Source: an uncultured Collinsella sp. (GTDB lineage: Bacteria > Actinomycetota > Coriobacteriia > Coriobacteriales > Coriobacteriaceae). Taken from it: 64,000 nucleotides of DNA. A program made the position numbers and the translations under genes. Positions 24,953 through 33,071 of the stretch are shown piece after piece. The stretch is taken from assembly GCA_900549025.1 (NCBI GenBank), contig URMZ01000006.1:1-64000 (forward strand), read 5' to 3'. Each line of letters begins with the position of its first letter. The first letter of the stretch is position 1. The notes below the pieces were generated by a model that saw nothing but the letters and a program-made list of their open reading frames with translations, was not told where the DNA came from and searched no databases.

Positions 24953-24981
24953 CCGAGCCTCCCATCAAACACATGTTCTTA

Positions 24982-24997
24982 TCGAATATCTGTTCGA
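24982..24997. promoter_or_regulatory. LexA (SOS) box upstream of the Y-family polymerase
   Basis: Read on the minus strand, TCGAACAGATATTCGA matches the Gram-positive CGAAC-N4-GTTCG consensus with one change. Its place just before a translesion polymerase supports SOS control. Confidence 0.65.
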
Positions 24998-25026
24998 TAA
25001 TACCCGCTCATCCGGACATCGTCAAA

Positions 25027-25061
25027 ACCTGCCAAAAAGGGACTGGTTTGTTTTGGTAGGT
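25027..25061. repeat. REP-like palindrome (AGGGACTGGTTTG core)
   Basis: ACCTGCCAAAA pairs with TTTTGGTAGGT around AGGGACTGGTTTG. The same core sequence recurs as a longer double palindrome at 25718-25795 on the other side of the next gene. Confidence 0.6.
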
Positions 25062-25187
25062 ATGGCCGTGCGGTTGCATCGGGTTTTAACGCAGCTCTAA
25101 AGAGTGCGAAACAGCTCGGAAAACCTCGCTTCGTAGCATGGGCCTAACGATTGATACCGCCTATACGCACGGAAGGTTGTGGAAAAG

Positions 25188-25712
25188 ATGGTCAATTATG
25201 GGTTTGGTATGCCGACGCGCCTTGTTGCGGATGGAGACGTTGCTCGCTGGTGCGGACGATTGGTCGCTCACTACGGTGGCACCAAGGCGCTGGTCGTGCT
25301 GGGCGGAGACAAGCACACGCGCGATGAGCTCGTTTCGGCGGCACTTGGCTCGCTTGATCGAGCCCTACTCGAGCGTGTACTTTTCCGCTGCGGATCGGTT
25401 GAGGGCGACGGGGGAGACGAGCTGATCGACGAAGCCGTGGCCCTGGCGACCGACGAAGGCGTGGACTTTGTCCTGGCGATCGGCGATGCCGATACTGCCG
25501 GCTTTGCGCGCGAACTCGCGCGTCGCATGGCAGTGCTCGATGTCGGCGAAGACGGTTTTGTTCCTTATGGATGTATTGTTTCGGAGGGCAAGGTGCCTGC
25601 CGTCGTGGGAGCCGGCGAGGTTCCCGTTTTTGCCATCATTGCGCCCGAACTGTTGGAGGGCATTGGGTCTCCTCTGCGCGAGCTGCTCGGCAGTGTGTGC
25701 GCCGCGGCCTAA
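25188..25712 (+). CDS. Truncated iron-containing alcohol dehydrogenase-like protein
   Basis: A 174-residue protein that looks like only the N-terminal Rossmann half of iron-type alcohol dehydrogenases: MVNYGFGMPTRLVADGDV, then KALVVLGGDKHTRDE. The place where the family has GGGSVIDTAK reads FVLAIGDADTAGFARELA. The metal-binding C-terminal half is absent, so dehydrogenase activity is unlikely. It may be a degenerate gene or a repurposed nucleotide-binding domain. REP-like palindromes flank it on both sides. GGAAGG lies 11 bases before the ATG. Confidence 0.55.
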   Translation: MVNYGFGMPTRLVADGDVARWCGRLVAHYGGTKALVVLGGDKHTRDELVSAALGSLDRALLERVLFRCGSVEGDGGDELIDEAVALATDEGVDFVLAIGDADTAGFARELARRMAVLDVGEDGFVPYGCIVSEGKVPAVVGAGEVPVFAIIAPELLEGIGSPLRELLGSVCAAA

Positions 25713-25717
25713 TATCT

Positions 25718-25795
25718 GCCATAAAGGGACGGGTTATTTTTGGTTGGTAAAGCGTTTGACCTGCCAAAATAAACCTGTCCCTTTTTGGTCGGTCG
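25718..25795. repeat. REPIN-like double palindrome (AGGGACGGGTT / AACCTGTCCCT)
   Basis: Two inverted REP-like units face each other: CCATAAAGGGACGGGTT at the left and AACCTGTCCCTTTTTGG at the right, separated by TTGGTTGGTAAAGCG. They can fold into one long imperfect hairpin. The core is shared with 25027-25061 and, more weakly, with 45292-45330. Confidence 0.65.
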
Positions 25796-25870
25796 CCGTT
25801 TGGGGGCCGATTGGCAACGCTCGCTGATTGTAGTCTTGACCTGCGCTAGAATAGTGGCATCTGAATGTCC

Positions 25871-25892
25871 GGGCGCATGGAGGCGTGCGCCC
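25871..25892 (+). promoter_or_regulatory. Leader hairpin of pgi
   Basis: GGGCGCA pairs with TGCGCCC in the short pgi leader, 20 bases before the start codon and just ahead of the AGGAGG site. It may stabilise the message. Confidence 0.4.
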
Positions 25893-25911
25893 GTATGCTG
25901 AGGAGGACTTT

Positions 25912-27606
25912 ATGGCAACTGTTGCCGCACCTATCGACGCTACGTCGACTGCCGCTTGGAAGGCGCTCGAGGCTCATCAGGAGAAGCTCGAGGCCGAAGG
26001 TATCGACCTCAAGGCCTGGTTCGCCGCCGATGCCGAGCGCGTGAACAAGCTGAGCTTTGACGCCGGTGACCTGCACTTCGACCTGTCCAAGAACCTGGTG
26101 ACCGATGAGACCGTCAAGCTGCTGTGCGATCTTGCCCGCGAGGTGAAGCTCGAGGAGCGCCGCGACGCCATGTTCTCCGGCGAGCACATCAACACCACCG
26201 AGGACCGCGCCGTTCTGCACACCGCGCTTCGCCGCCCGGCAACCGAGAAGGGCCAGCTCATCGTCGACGGCCAGGACGTCGTCGCTGACGTGCACGAGGT
26301 CCTCGACCGCATGTATGCCTTCGCCGAGCGCGTGCGCTCCGGTGAGTGGAAGGGCGTTACCGGCAAGAAGATCGAGCATCTGGTGTCCATCGGCATCGGC
26401 GGCTCAGACCTGGGCCCGGTCATGGCTTACGAGGCTCTGCGCCCCTATGCCGACGCCGGTATCGACTGCCGCTACATCTCCAACATCGACCCCAACGACC
26501 AGGCCGAGAAGCTCAAGGGTTTGGATCCCGAGACCACGCTCGTGATTATCGTCTCCAAGACTTTCACCACGCTCGAGACCCTCACCAACGCCCGCGAGGT
26601 CAAGACCTGGATGCTCGAGCAGCTCAAGGCTCAGGGTGCCATCGACGGTTCCGATGAGCAGAACGCCGAGGCCGTGGCAAAGCACTTCGTCGCCGTCTCC
26701 ACCGCACTCGAGAAGGTTGAGGCCTTCGGTATCGACCCCGCCAACGCCTTCGGCTTCTGGAACTGGGTCGGCGGCCGCTACTCCGTTGACTCCGCCGTGG
26801 GCCTGTCGCTGATCGTCGTGCTCGGCCCTGAGCGCTTCCAGCAGTTCCTCGAGGGCTTCCACGCCATCGACGAGTACTTCTGCAACACGCCGCTCGAGAG
26901 CAACGCCGTCGCGCTGATGGGCCTGTTCAACGTCTGGTACGTCAACTTCTTCGGTTCCAAGAGCCACGCCGTGCTTCCGTACTGCCAGTACCTGCACCGT
27001 TTCCCGGCCTACCTGCAGCAGCTCACCATGGAGTCCAACGGCAAGCATGTCCGCTGGGACGGCAGCGCCGTGACCTCCGATACCGGTGAGATCTTCTGGG
27101 GCGAGCCCGGCACCAACGGCCAGCATGCCTTCTATCAGCTGCTGCACCAGGGCACCGTGGTGGTTCCGGCCGATTTCATCGCCTTCGCCAACACTGCCAA
27201 CCCCGCAACCGACAGCGGCCAGGATGTCCACGAGCTGTTCCTGGGCAACTTCCTGGCCCAGACCAAGGCACTCGCCTTTGGTAAGACGGCCGATGAGGTG
27301 CGCGCCGAGGGCACGCCCGAGCAGATCGTCCCGGCCCGCTGCTTTGAGGGCAACCGTCCGACGACCTCGATCTTCGGCGACACGTTGACCCCGTTCGCGC
27401 TCGGCGAGCTCATCGCCCTGTACGAGCACATTACGTTTGTCGAGGGCACGGTCTGGGGCATCGACTCCTACGACCAGTGGGGCGTCGAGCTGGGCAAGCA
27501 GCTTGCCAAGCAGATTACCCCGGCCTTCCACGACGACGCCGCCAAGGCCGAGCAGGACGCTTCGACCCAGGCGCTCATCGAGTTCTACCGCGCGCATCGC
27601 AAGTAG
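25912..27606 (+). CDS. pgi: Glucose-6-phosphate isomerase
   Basis: A 564-residue isomerase interconverting glucose-6-phosphate and fructose-6-phosphate. Signatures include [51 protein letters not shown], the catalytic Glu in [23 protein letters not shown], and the Lys near [22 protein letters not shown] precedes ATG 25912. Its final 30 bases, plus its terminator, are repeated at 31080-31178 beyond a three-gene insertion, so this 3' end was probably supplied or bounded by the mobile segment. Confidence 0.96.
   Translation: MATVAAPIDATSTAAWKALEAHQEKLEAEGIDLKAWFAADAERVNKLSFDAGDLHFDLSKNLVTDETVKLLCDLAREVKLEERRDAMFSGEHINTTEDRAVLHTALRRPATEKGQLIVDGQDVVADVHEVLDRMYAFAERVRSGEWKGVTGKKIEHLVSIGIGGSDLGPVMAYEALRPYADAGIDCRYISNIDPNDQAEKLKGLDPETTLVIIVSKTFTTLETLTNAREVKTWMLEQLKAQGAIDGSDEQNAEAVAKHFVAVSTALEKVEAFGIDPANAFGFWNWVGGRYSVDSAVGLSLIVVLGPERFQQFLEGFHAIDEYFCNTPLESNAVALMGLFNVWYVNFFGSKSHAVLPYCQYLHRFPAYLQQLTMESNGKHVRWDGSAVTSDTGEIFWGEPGTNGQHAFYQLLHQGTVVVPADFIAFANTANPATDSGQDVHELFLGNFLAQTKALAFGKTADEVRAEGTPEQIVPARCFEGNRPTTSIFGDTLTPFALGELIALYEHITFVEGTVWGIDSYDQWGVELGKQLAKQITPAFHDDAAKAEQDASTQALIEFYRAHRK
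27577..27606 (+). repeat. Left boundary repeat (att-like) in the 3' end of pgi
   Basis: The last 30 bases of pgi (IEFYRAHRK and stop) match 31080-31109 at 28 of 30 positions, in direct orientation. Both copies are followed by a related GGGGCCCGTATCC terminator. This pattern is typical for integration at the 3' end of a protein gene. Confidence 0.7.
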
Positions 27607-27639
27607 TCGCTGTTGTTAACGCATCGCGCCTTATAGTCA

Positions 27640-27672
27640 GGGGCCCGTATCCTATCGGATGCGGGCCCCTTT
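27640..27672 (+). terminator. pgi terminator
   Basis: GGGGCCCGTATCC pairs with GGATGCGGGCCCC (one wobble) and is followed by TTT. A longer-stemmed relative lies at 31131-31178. Confidence 0.85.
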
Positions 27673-27747
27673 GCTTTGCCGTGGTCCCGGGGCGCACGGC
27701 CTTTGTGGAACATCGTCGGGGCGCCGCGCGCTGCGAGAACCCTGCGC

Positions 27748-29052
27748 CTAGATCTCGGCCTCCGCATGGCCTCGCTGCGCCTCGGGCAGCTCCCCGTAGA
27801 GCGGATGGTCTTCGAGCCTAAAGCGCTCGACCTGTTCGGGAGTGCGACCGCGTACAAAGAGCCACGAGCGATCAATCGGCGTCGCCATGAGCGTGCTGGG
27901 CAGCGCGTCGGCGCGGTCGGAAAACACTCGGGCACTCTCGGGATCCTGGAACGCCAGCACCAGATGCGTGTCGCAGTTGCCCATGATGGAGCGTGCGCGT
28001 GCCTCGCCATAGAGCGCATCGAGCTGGTTGGTCGACTGCAGCAGCAGCGTTGCCCAGATGTTGCGGCTTCGGATAATCGAGAGCACGTTGTCGATCTGGG
28101 GGATCTGCAGATTTGCGAAGTCATCGAGCATAAAGCGCACGGGCACGGGCAGGCTGCCGTCGGGCTGCCTATCGGCCTCACGAATGAGGCCCATAAACGC
28201 CTGCGAAATAAAGAGGCCGGTCAGCGGATCGAGATTGCGGTCAATATCGCTCACGGTTACAAACAGGGCGCAGGGGGTGTGTCCCATGGAAGCGAAGTCC
28301 ACCTGATGGCACTCACGATAGAGCTGTGCCGCACCGTCGAATCCCAGACACATGACCTTTTCGGCAAGGATACCGACGATGCTCGCGTGCATGCGCTCGG
28401 CATTTTGCGTAATGGCGTAGCGCCGCCATAGCGAGAGGGCATAGCTTTGGGGGTCGGTCGTGATCAGGTCGTCAAACAATCGACCCGTGGCACCGTCCTG
28501 CAGGTGCTCGATCAGCTTGATGACCGAGCTGATCGTCTGCTCGTCGGCGGGTAGCTGTTCGGTGACGTAGGCGATAAGACATGACAGCAGGTTTGCCGCC
28601 GCATGATCCCAAAAAGGCTGGTTGTTGTCCTCGATGGGGCAGATGGCCTTTGCCACCGAGAGGATGTCCTGCTGGTTGGGCCTGCCGTCCGCCTTGCGGC
28701 GAATGTGCCTCAGGGGGTTGTAGCCGCAGCGCTCGATGCCGGGCGCAAGGGCCGGGACGGTGTTGAGGTCGGCGAAGTTGAGACATTGCACGCGGTAACC
28801 GTGGGCTGCCAGCACGGGTCCCACTTCGCGACAGAGCGTGCCTTTGGTGTCGAGCACGATGTAGCTTGCGTTCATTTGCAGCAGGTTGGGCTTGAGGACG
28901 TTTCGGGTCTTGCCGGCTCCCGAGGGGCCGATCACAAGTGCGTTGTTGTTGAGTCCCGTTTGGCGGGTGTCGCAGGAAAGCGTTCGATCCTTGGCGAGGA
29001 TGGTGGACAATGCGGACTCAGATGCGGCGAGGCGGCTGGTGAGGTTAGACAT
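27748..29052 (-). CDS. VirD4/TraG-like coupling-protein ATPase lacking membrane anchor
   Basis: A 434-residue P-loop ATPase related to type IV coupling proteins. Walker A is VIGPSGAGKTRN with the following YIVLDTKGTLCREVG. Walker B is FMLDDFANLQIPQ (the family has LDEFAN), and ATLLLQSTNQLDALYG is the conserved motif near the C-terminus. Full TraG/VirD4 proteins are about 550-700 residues with N-terminal membrane helices; this one starts at the ATPase core and would be soluble. It overlaps the ClpP-like gene by 8 bases. No relaxase or other transfer gene is present. Confidence 0.85.
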   Translation of the reverse strand: MSNLTSRLAASESALSTILAKDRTLSCDTRQTGLNNNALVIGPSGAGKTRNVLKPNLLQMNASYIVLDTKGTLCREVGPVLAAHGYRVQCLNFADLNTVPALAPGIERCGYNPLRHIRRKADGRPNQQDILSVAKAICPIEDNNQPFWDHAAANLLSCLIAYVTEQLPADEQTISSVIKLIEHLQDGATGRLFDDLITTDPQSYALSLWRRYAITQNAERMHASIVGILAEKVMCLGFDGAAQLYRECHQVDFASMGHTPCALFVTVSDIDRNLDPLTGLFISQAFMGLIREADRQPDGSLPVPVRFMLDDFANLQIPQIDNVLSIIRSRNIWATLLLQSTNQLDALYGEARARSIMGNCDTHLVLAFQDPESARVFSDRADALPSTLMATPIDRSWLFVRGRTPEQVERFRLEDHPLYGELPEAQRGHAEAEI

Positions 29053-29662
29053 GGGCGACCTCCTTGGTGGTCGAGAGGATTTCGTGGGCAAAGCCGAGCT
29101 CGACGGCGCGCTCGGCCGAAAGGTAGGTGTCTTTTGCAGTGAGGGACTGGATGCGCTTGGGCGTGAGGCCGCTGCGGTCCGAGAGGATTTGCGTGAGGGT
29201 CTTGCGGGTCTGCATGAGACGCCGGCTGGTTTCCTGCAGCGCAAGTGCCGAGCCGCCTGCCCCCTGGGGGATCAGCGGGTCGTGAATCATGAGCTCTGCA
29301 TGGGGCGCCATACGGCGATCGTCGCCGCCCATAAAGATCACGGCGCCCATGGACGCGGCGAATTCCAGGCAGACGGTGCGGATGGGGCACGATGCGAGGC
29401 GCATGGCGTCATAGATCGCAAGACCCGATCGCACGCTTCCGCCGGCGCTGGCGACAAATATGGTGATGGGGCGGCTGGGGTCGGTGGCATCGAGCAGGCG
29501 GATCTGCTGACATAGGTCGTGGGCCATCGGGGTTTCGATGTTTCCCATGACGGAGAGCTCGCGACGGGCGAGCATCTCATCGTAAATGTTGGTGAGCGTG
29601 ATACCTCGGGCGGATTCACGCATGGTGAGGGGGCTGATGATGGGGGAATGATTGGTGTCCAT
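29045..29662 (-). CDS. ClpP-like serine protease
   Basis: A 205-residue ClpP-family protein. The catalytic Ser lies in EFAASMGAVIFMGG and the His in ELMIHDPLIPQGAGG; the oxyanion glycines are in SAGGSVRSGLAIYD. The late segment YLSAERAVELGFAHEIL matches ClpP. It differs from housekeeping ClpP in sequence and sits between a coupling-protein-like ATPase and an unknown gene within an inserted segment, so it may process an element-encoded or host protein. GGAGT precedes ATG 29662. Confidence 0.85.
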   Translation of the reverse strand: MDTNHSPIISPLTMRESARGITLTNIYDEMLARRELSVMGNIETPMAHDLCQQIRLLDATDPSRPITIFVASAGGSVRSGLAIYDAMRLASCPIRTVCLEFAASMGAVIFMGGDDRRMAPHAELMIHDPLIPQGAGGSALALQETSRRLMQTRKTLTQILSDRSGLTPKRIQSLTAKDTYLSAERAVELGFAHEILSTTKEVAHV

Positions 29663-29725
29663 GAGGACTCCTTTCTGTTGGTTGTGTTGTGGAATAGGAT
29701 TGTTGCCCGCGGAGGGGCTGGCGGG

Positions 29726-30616
29726 CTACAGGGTTCGTCCGAGCCTGAGATCGAGCTCGGTTGTGGGGCAGGCTGCCTGTTCGTGCGGCTCGCAAGCGTC
29801 AAGGGCTCCAAAGCGATGGAGCGTTGCGGCGGGCGTGGTGTAGGCGAGCCGCAGCTGATGCTCGACAGGGGCACATCCGTCATTTTTGTAATGAGCCGCG
29901 TAGTACTGCGCGATGCTGGCGTTCATCTCGCTGCCAGTGCGATGGCGCTCAAACTGGCGTCTGCAGGTCTCGATGATCTTTGCTACCGACTTGGGTGCCG
30001 TCGCGGGAACAAGGGCGAGATAGCCCTCAAATAGCTCGTTGATGCTCAGGAGGCACAGCAGATCGATCAGCGTCCTTATGGCTGCTCCCTCGGTGGAAAA
30101 GTGCGCGGTCATGCGGTTATATCGGTTGCGGTCGACGATGGCCGCATGGGGTCTTGGAGTTTTCTGCCCCGTGGTTCCGGGCTTTTGCCGCGCCTGTGTA
30201 TTGAGCTCGACGTTGCAGCGCTTGAGGCCGTCCAACGGAAGGAACAGTGCGGTGCGCAGGGTGTTCCGCTTGCTTTCGAGCTCATGACGCTCGTCGGGTT
30301 CCCATTCGAGCTTGAGTTTCGTGTCGAGCGCCGTAAGCATATGGGCTAGGCAGCCTACGGTAAGAACGTACGAATCGTTGTCGCGTTTTGGGGCATAGGG
30401 GTCTGTCGGCTTGCGAATGTCGGGGTCGCCCATGATCTTTGTGCAGCGCTTCAGCAGTTGAGGGTGGTCGGCCAAGATCGTCGCGAGCGGTAGCGACGCG
30501 TAGTTCTTGATGGTCGCGGCGGCAAAGGCGGCGTCATATTCGTTTGCATATGCTCGCTCAATTCGGGCATCCAGAATGCTTTTCTTATCGCCGTCTTCAG
30601 CGCGGTGGTTTGTCAT
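29726..30616 (-). CDS. Uncharacterised protein of the pgi-linked insertion
   Basis: A 296-residue protein with no family I recognise. It is mostly helical and charged: the N-terminal KSILDARIERAYANEYDAAFA, a His/Tyr-containing middle (AAIVDRNRYNRMTAHF), and a leucine-rich helix (IRTLIDLLCLLSINELFEGYLAL). There is no signal peptide or membrane helix. It is the first gene of the minus-strand three-gene unit and lies 63 bases from the ClpP-like gene. An 18-bp tandem repeat lies in its upstream region. A regulatory or DNA-binding role for the element is possible but unsupported. Confidence 0.65.
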   Translation of the reverse strand: MTNHRAEDGDKKSILDARIERAYANEYDAAFAAATIKNYASLPLATILADHPQLLKRCTKIMGDPDIRKPTDPYAPKRDNDSYVLTVGCLAHMLTALDTKLKLEWEPDERHELESKRNTLRTALFLPLDGLKRCNVELNTQARQKPGTTGQKTPRPHAAIVDRNRYNRMTAHFSTEGAAIRTLIDLLCLLSINELFEGYLALVPATAPKSVAKIIETCRRQFERHRTGSEMNASIAQYYAAHYKNDGCAPVEHQLRLAYTTPAATLHRFGALDACEPHEQAACPTTELDLRLGRTL

Positions 30617-30662
30617 AGCTTCTCCAATCGGTTGATGTTCGTGCTGTTTGTTGATGTGTTGG

Positions 30663-30698
30663 TTGTCGTGAGTGATGTGCTTGCCGTGGGTGATGTGC
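30663..30698. repeat. 18-bp tandem direct repeat upstream of the insertion operon
   Basis: TTGTCGTGAGTGATGTGC is followed immediately by TTGCCGTGGGTGATGTGC (16 of 18 identical), with a partial third unit to the left. It lies about 50 bases before the start of the first gene of the minus-strand unit, so it may be an operator or iteron-type site. Confidence 0.5.
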
Positions 30699-31079
30699 TG
30701 ACGTTGGGGTGCTATGCGGTTTTCAATGAGCCCGTGAGGCAGTTGCTGCAGGGGTGGGATGGAACGGCCCATGCAAGGCGGAAGGCATCGTGCTCAAAAT
30801 CGAGACAGCAATGCCCTGGGTGCCTCACATGTGGCAGTTACCTCATTAAGTTGTCATTGCGTTTGGGGTTGTACTTTGCCGATCTTCCTTTTCTTACACG
30901 CTAAAACTCAAACTTCATATGCTCGATCTACTTAAAACCGCAACGGCGGTCTTTTATCAACTTATATGTCGGAACGCGTCTTTGCAAGTACTTTTTTGCG
31001 TTTGTTTCAAATGGGGTGGTTTTGCAACCGTCACGCGCCACGCTATGCGAATGTGCCCCGGCTCGGATAAGATGGTGCG
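30699..31079. other. AT-rich non-coding arm of the insertion
   Basis: This stretch has no supportable gene. It is visibly richer in A/T than its neighbours (for example around 30900-31015). A small hairpin, TAAAACCGC-AACG-GCGGTCTTTTA at 30933-30955, resembles a bidirectional terminator. The base composition fits acquired DNA. Confidence 0.45.
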
Positions 31080-31109
31080 ATCGAGTTCTACCGCGCTCAC
31101 CGCAAGTAG
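31080..31109 (+). pseudogene. Residual pgi 3' end (right boundary of insertion)
   Basis: Encodes IEFYRAHRK and a stop, the same nine residues as the pgi C-terminus, with two silent changes. It has no start and is followed by a pgi-type terminator. It is best read as the original or displaced pgi end left by integration of the segment 27607-31079. Confidence 0.75.
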
Positions 31110-31130
31110 TTTTTACGGCTGAGTTGGCTT

Positions 31131-31178
31131 ATGCCGAAAGGGGCCCGTATCCGTTGGGATGCGGGCCCCTTTCGGCAT
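31131..31178 (+). terminator. Second pgi-type terminator
   Basis: A 22-bp stem with one wobble (31131-31152 with 31157-31178) contains the same GGGGCCCGTATCC / GGATGCGGGCCCC core as the terminator behind pgi. Confidence 0.85.
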
Positions 31179-31201
31179 CCGCGTGCGGTGCCATTCGCTG
31201 T

Positions 31202-31221
31202 CTGTAAATATACGTTTACAG
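31202..31221. promoter_or_regulatory. Palindromic operator upstream of deoC
   Basis: CTGTAAA-TATACG-TTTACAG is a perfect inverted repeat 120 bases before deoC. The shape suits a repressor dimer, perhaps one sensing deoxyribose phosphate. No regulator gene is adjacent. Confidence 0.5.
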
Positions 31222-31340
31222 CTAATTTCATACCACTTGTCGGAATGCGGACGCTGTCCTTGCATGTCGGGCGTACATTGAACGTGGTTTTTCGCGTGAA
31301 ACCACGAATCGGTTGTCAGTCCTGAACAAGGAGGCCCAGC

Positions 31341-32015
31341 ATGACGCTTGCCAAACCCATCAATAAATACATCGACTATATCGATGCCCCCGAGGACACG
31401 TTTGAGCAGTATGTCGAGAAGGCGTTAAAGTACAACTTTCGCTGCGTATTTGCGAACCTGCAGGAGTACGAGACGGGCCGCGCCATGCTCGAGGGCTCTG
31501 ACATCATCCTTGCCGGCGCTATCGACTTTCCCCAGGGCACTATGACGCTTGAGGAGAAGCTTGCGAGGTTTGAGGAATACGCTGCGTGTGGCTTTACCGA
31601 GATTGACTACGTTTTGAATCAGGGGTCGATCGAGAACCGCGATTTTGATGCCATCGAGCGCGAGATGACTACCATTGCTGATTTTTGTCGCGCGCATGGC
31701 ATCACTGACAAGGTAATCGTCGAGATGTGCAAGCTGGACGGCGACGACGCCGCCAAGCGCCGTGTATGCGAGATCGCGCTGGAGGCCAAGCCGGGATTCC
31801 TTAAGACATCGACCGGCAGAAGCTTTGGCGGTGCTAAACTCGAGGACGTGCGGCTGATGCGCGAGGTGCTCGGCGATGCCGTGGCAATCAAGGCGGCGGG
31901 CGGTATCCATAATTACGAAGAGGCTTGCGCATTCATCGAGGCTGGCGCCAGCGCGTTGGGTGCATCGGCGGGCATCGCGATCGTCGAGGGTGCACCGACG
32001 GATGAGCGTCGCTAA
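31341..32015 (+). CDS. deoC: Deoxyribose-phosphate aldolase
   Basis: A 224-residue class I aldolase splitting 2-deoxyribose-5-phosphate into glyceraldehyde-3-phosphate and acetaldehyde, for nucleoside salvage. The Schiff-base lysine is in GFLKTSTGRSFGGA and the second active-site lysine in VAIKAAGGIHNYEEA; the acidic partner is in GFTEIDYVLNQG. AAGGAGG precedes ATG 31341. It stands first in a short plus-strand run with two HAD phosphatases but has its own palindromic upstream site. Confidence 0.94.
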   Translation: MTLAKPINKYIDYIDAPEDTFEQYVEKALKYNFRCVFANLQEYETGRAMLEGSDIILAGAIDFPQGTMTLEEKLARFEEYAACGFTEIDYVLNQGSIENRDFDAIEREMTTIADFCRAHGITDKVIVEMCKLDGDDAAKRRVCEIALEAKPGFLKTSTGRSFGGAKLEDVRLMREVLGDAVAIKAAGGIHNYEEACAFIEAGASALGASAGIAIVEGAPTDERR

Positions 32016-32164
32016 CAGACGTATTTGACCTGAGCGATAAAGCTTCACGACCACACGTCGTTCATGTTCGGGACAATATGACATTTTTCCCGTTGCAAAC
32101 GGAGTCGCGGTGGCTGTTCTGTATGATGACTCAGACAAGGTTATTCAATGATAGGGAGGCATAT

Positions 32165-33007
32165 ATGGCAATCAAAGCCATCGCGATGGATATCGACGGT
32201 ACGCTCACCAACGACCAGAAAGTGATTAGCCCGCGTACGCGCGAGAAGCTGCTCGCGGCGCAGGAGTCGGGCATTAAGCTCATTTTGGCTTCGGGCCGTC
32301 CCGCATGGGGGCTACATGCTCTGGCGCAGGAGCTCGACCTTCAAAACCATGACGGTCTGCTAGTCGCCTTTAATGGCGCGCATGTGGTCGACGCTCAGAC
32401 CGATGAGGTCCTTTTTGACCAGGCCATGCCGGCCGACGAGCTGCATCGCCTGATTGATCACCTGCGTAATTTTGACGTGATCCCTATGATTTCGCTCGGT
32501 CGCGATCTGCACGTCGAGGATTCGTACCATTGCATGATCACGCTGCCTGACGGCTCGCAGAAGAATATCGTCAAGTATGAGCGCGATGCGTGCGACCTTA
32601 AGATCCGCGAGGTCGAGAGCTTGCATGAGGTTGTGGACGCTTATCCCGTGGACAAGCTGCTGACGGCGGGCGATCCGGCCTACCTGCAGGCGCATTACGA
32701 GGAGATGTATGCGCCCTTTACCCAGACGCTTTCGGGCATGTTTACGGCCGACTGGTACTTTGAGTACACGGCGCCCGGTATCGACAAGGCCCGCGCGCTC
32801 GAGGGTGCCCTACCCAAGCTCGGCATCGATGCCAGCGAGGTCGTATCGTTTGGCGACGGCCAGAACGACAAGTCTATGATTGAGTGGGCCGGCACCGGTG
32901 TTGCCATGGGAAACGCCATCGATGAGGTTAAGGCCGTGGCCCAGATGGTGACCGCCAATAACAACGAAGATGGTATTGCGGTGGCGCTGGATAAGCTACT
33001 GGGTTAG
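32165..33007 (+). CDS. Cof-type HAD-IIB phosphatase
   Basis: A 280-residue HAD phosphatase. Motif I is IAMDIDGTLTNDQK, motif II LILASGRPAWG, motif III the Lys in GIDKARALEGALPKLGI, and motif IV VVSFGDGQNDKSMIEW followed by GVAMGNAIDEVK. Members act on sugar phosphates, pyridoxal phosphate or flavin nucleotides; the substrate is not deducible. AGGGAGGC precedes the ATG. It is distinct from the homologue at 5765. Confidence 0.91.
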   Translation: MAIKAIAMDIDGTLTNDQKVISPRTREKLLAAQESGIKLILASGRPAWGLHALAQELDLQNHDGLLVAFNGAHVVDAQTDEVLFDQAMPADELHRLIDHLRNFDVIPMISLGRDLHVEDSYHCMITLPDGSQKNIVKYERDACDLKIREVESLHEVVDAYPVDKLLTAGDPAYLQAHYEEMYAPFTQTLSGMFTADWYFEYTAPGIDKARALEGALPKLGIDASEVVSFGDGQNDKSMIEWAGTGVAMGNAIDEVKAVAQMVTANNNEDGIAVALDKLLG

Positions 33008-33030
33008 AATCGCCGATTAATGCATGGTTC

Positions 33031-33057
33031 GGGCGCCTACTCGCGGGCGTCCTTTTG
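33031..33057 (+). terminator. Possible terminator between two HAD genes
   Basis: GGGCGCC pairs with GGCGTCC (one wobble), followed by TTTTGTT, 14 bases before the next start. Confidence 0.55.
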
Positions 33058-33071
33058 TTAGGGAGGGTGCC

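Noticed and set aside
26404..27597. 397-codon minus-strand frame opposite pgi
   Set aside because: Shadow of pgi; composition and lack of motifs argue against a gene.
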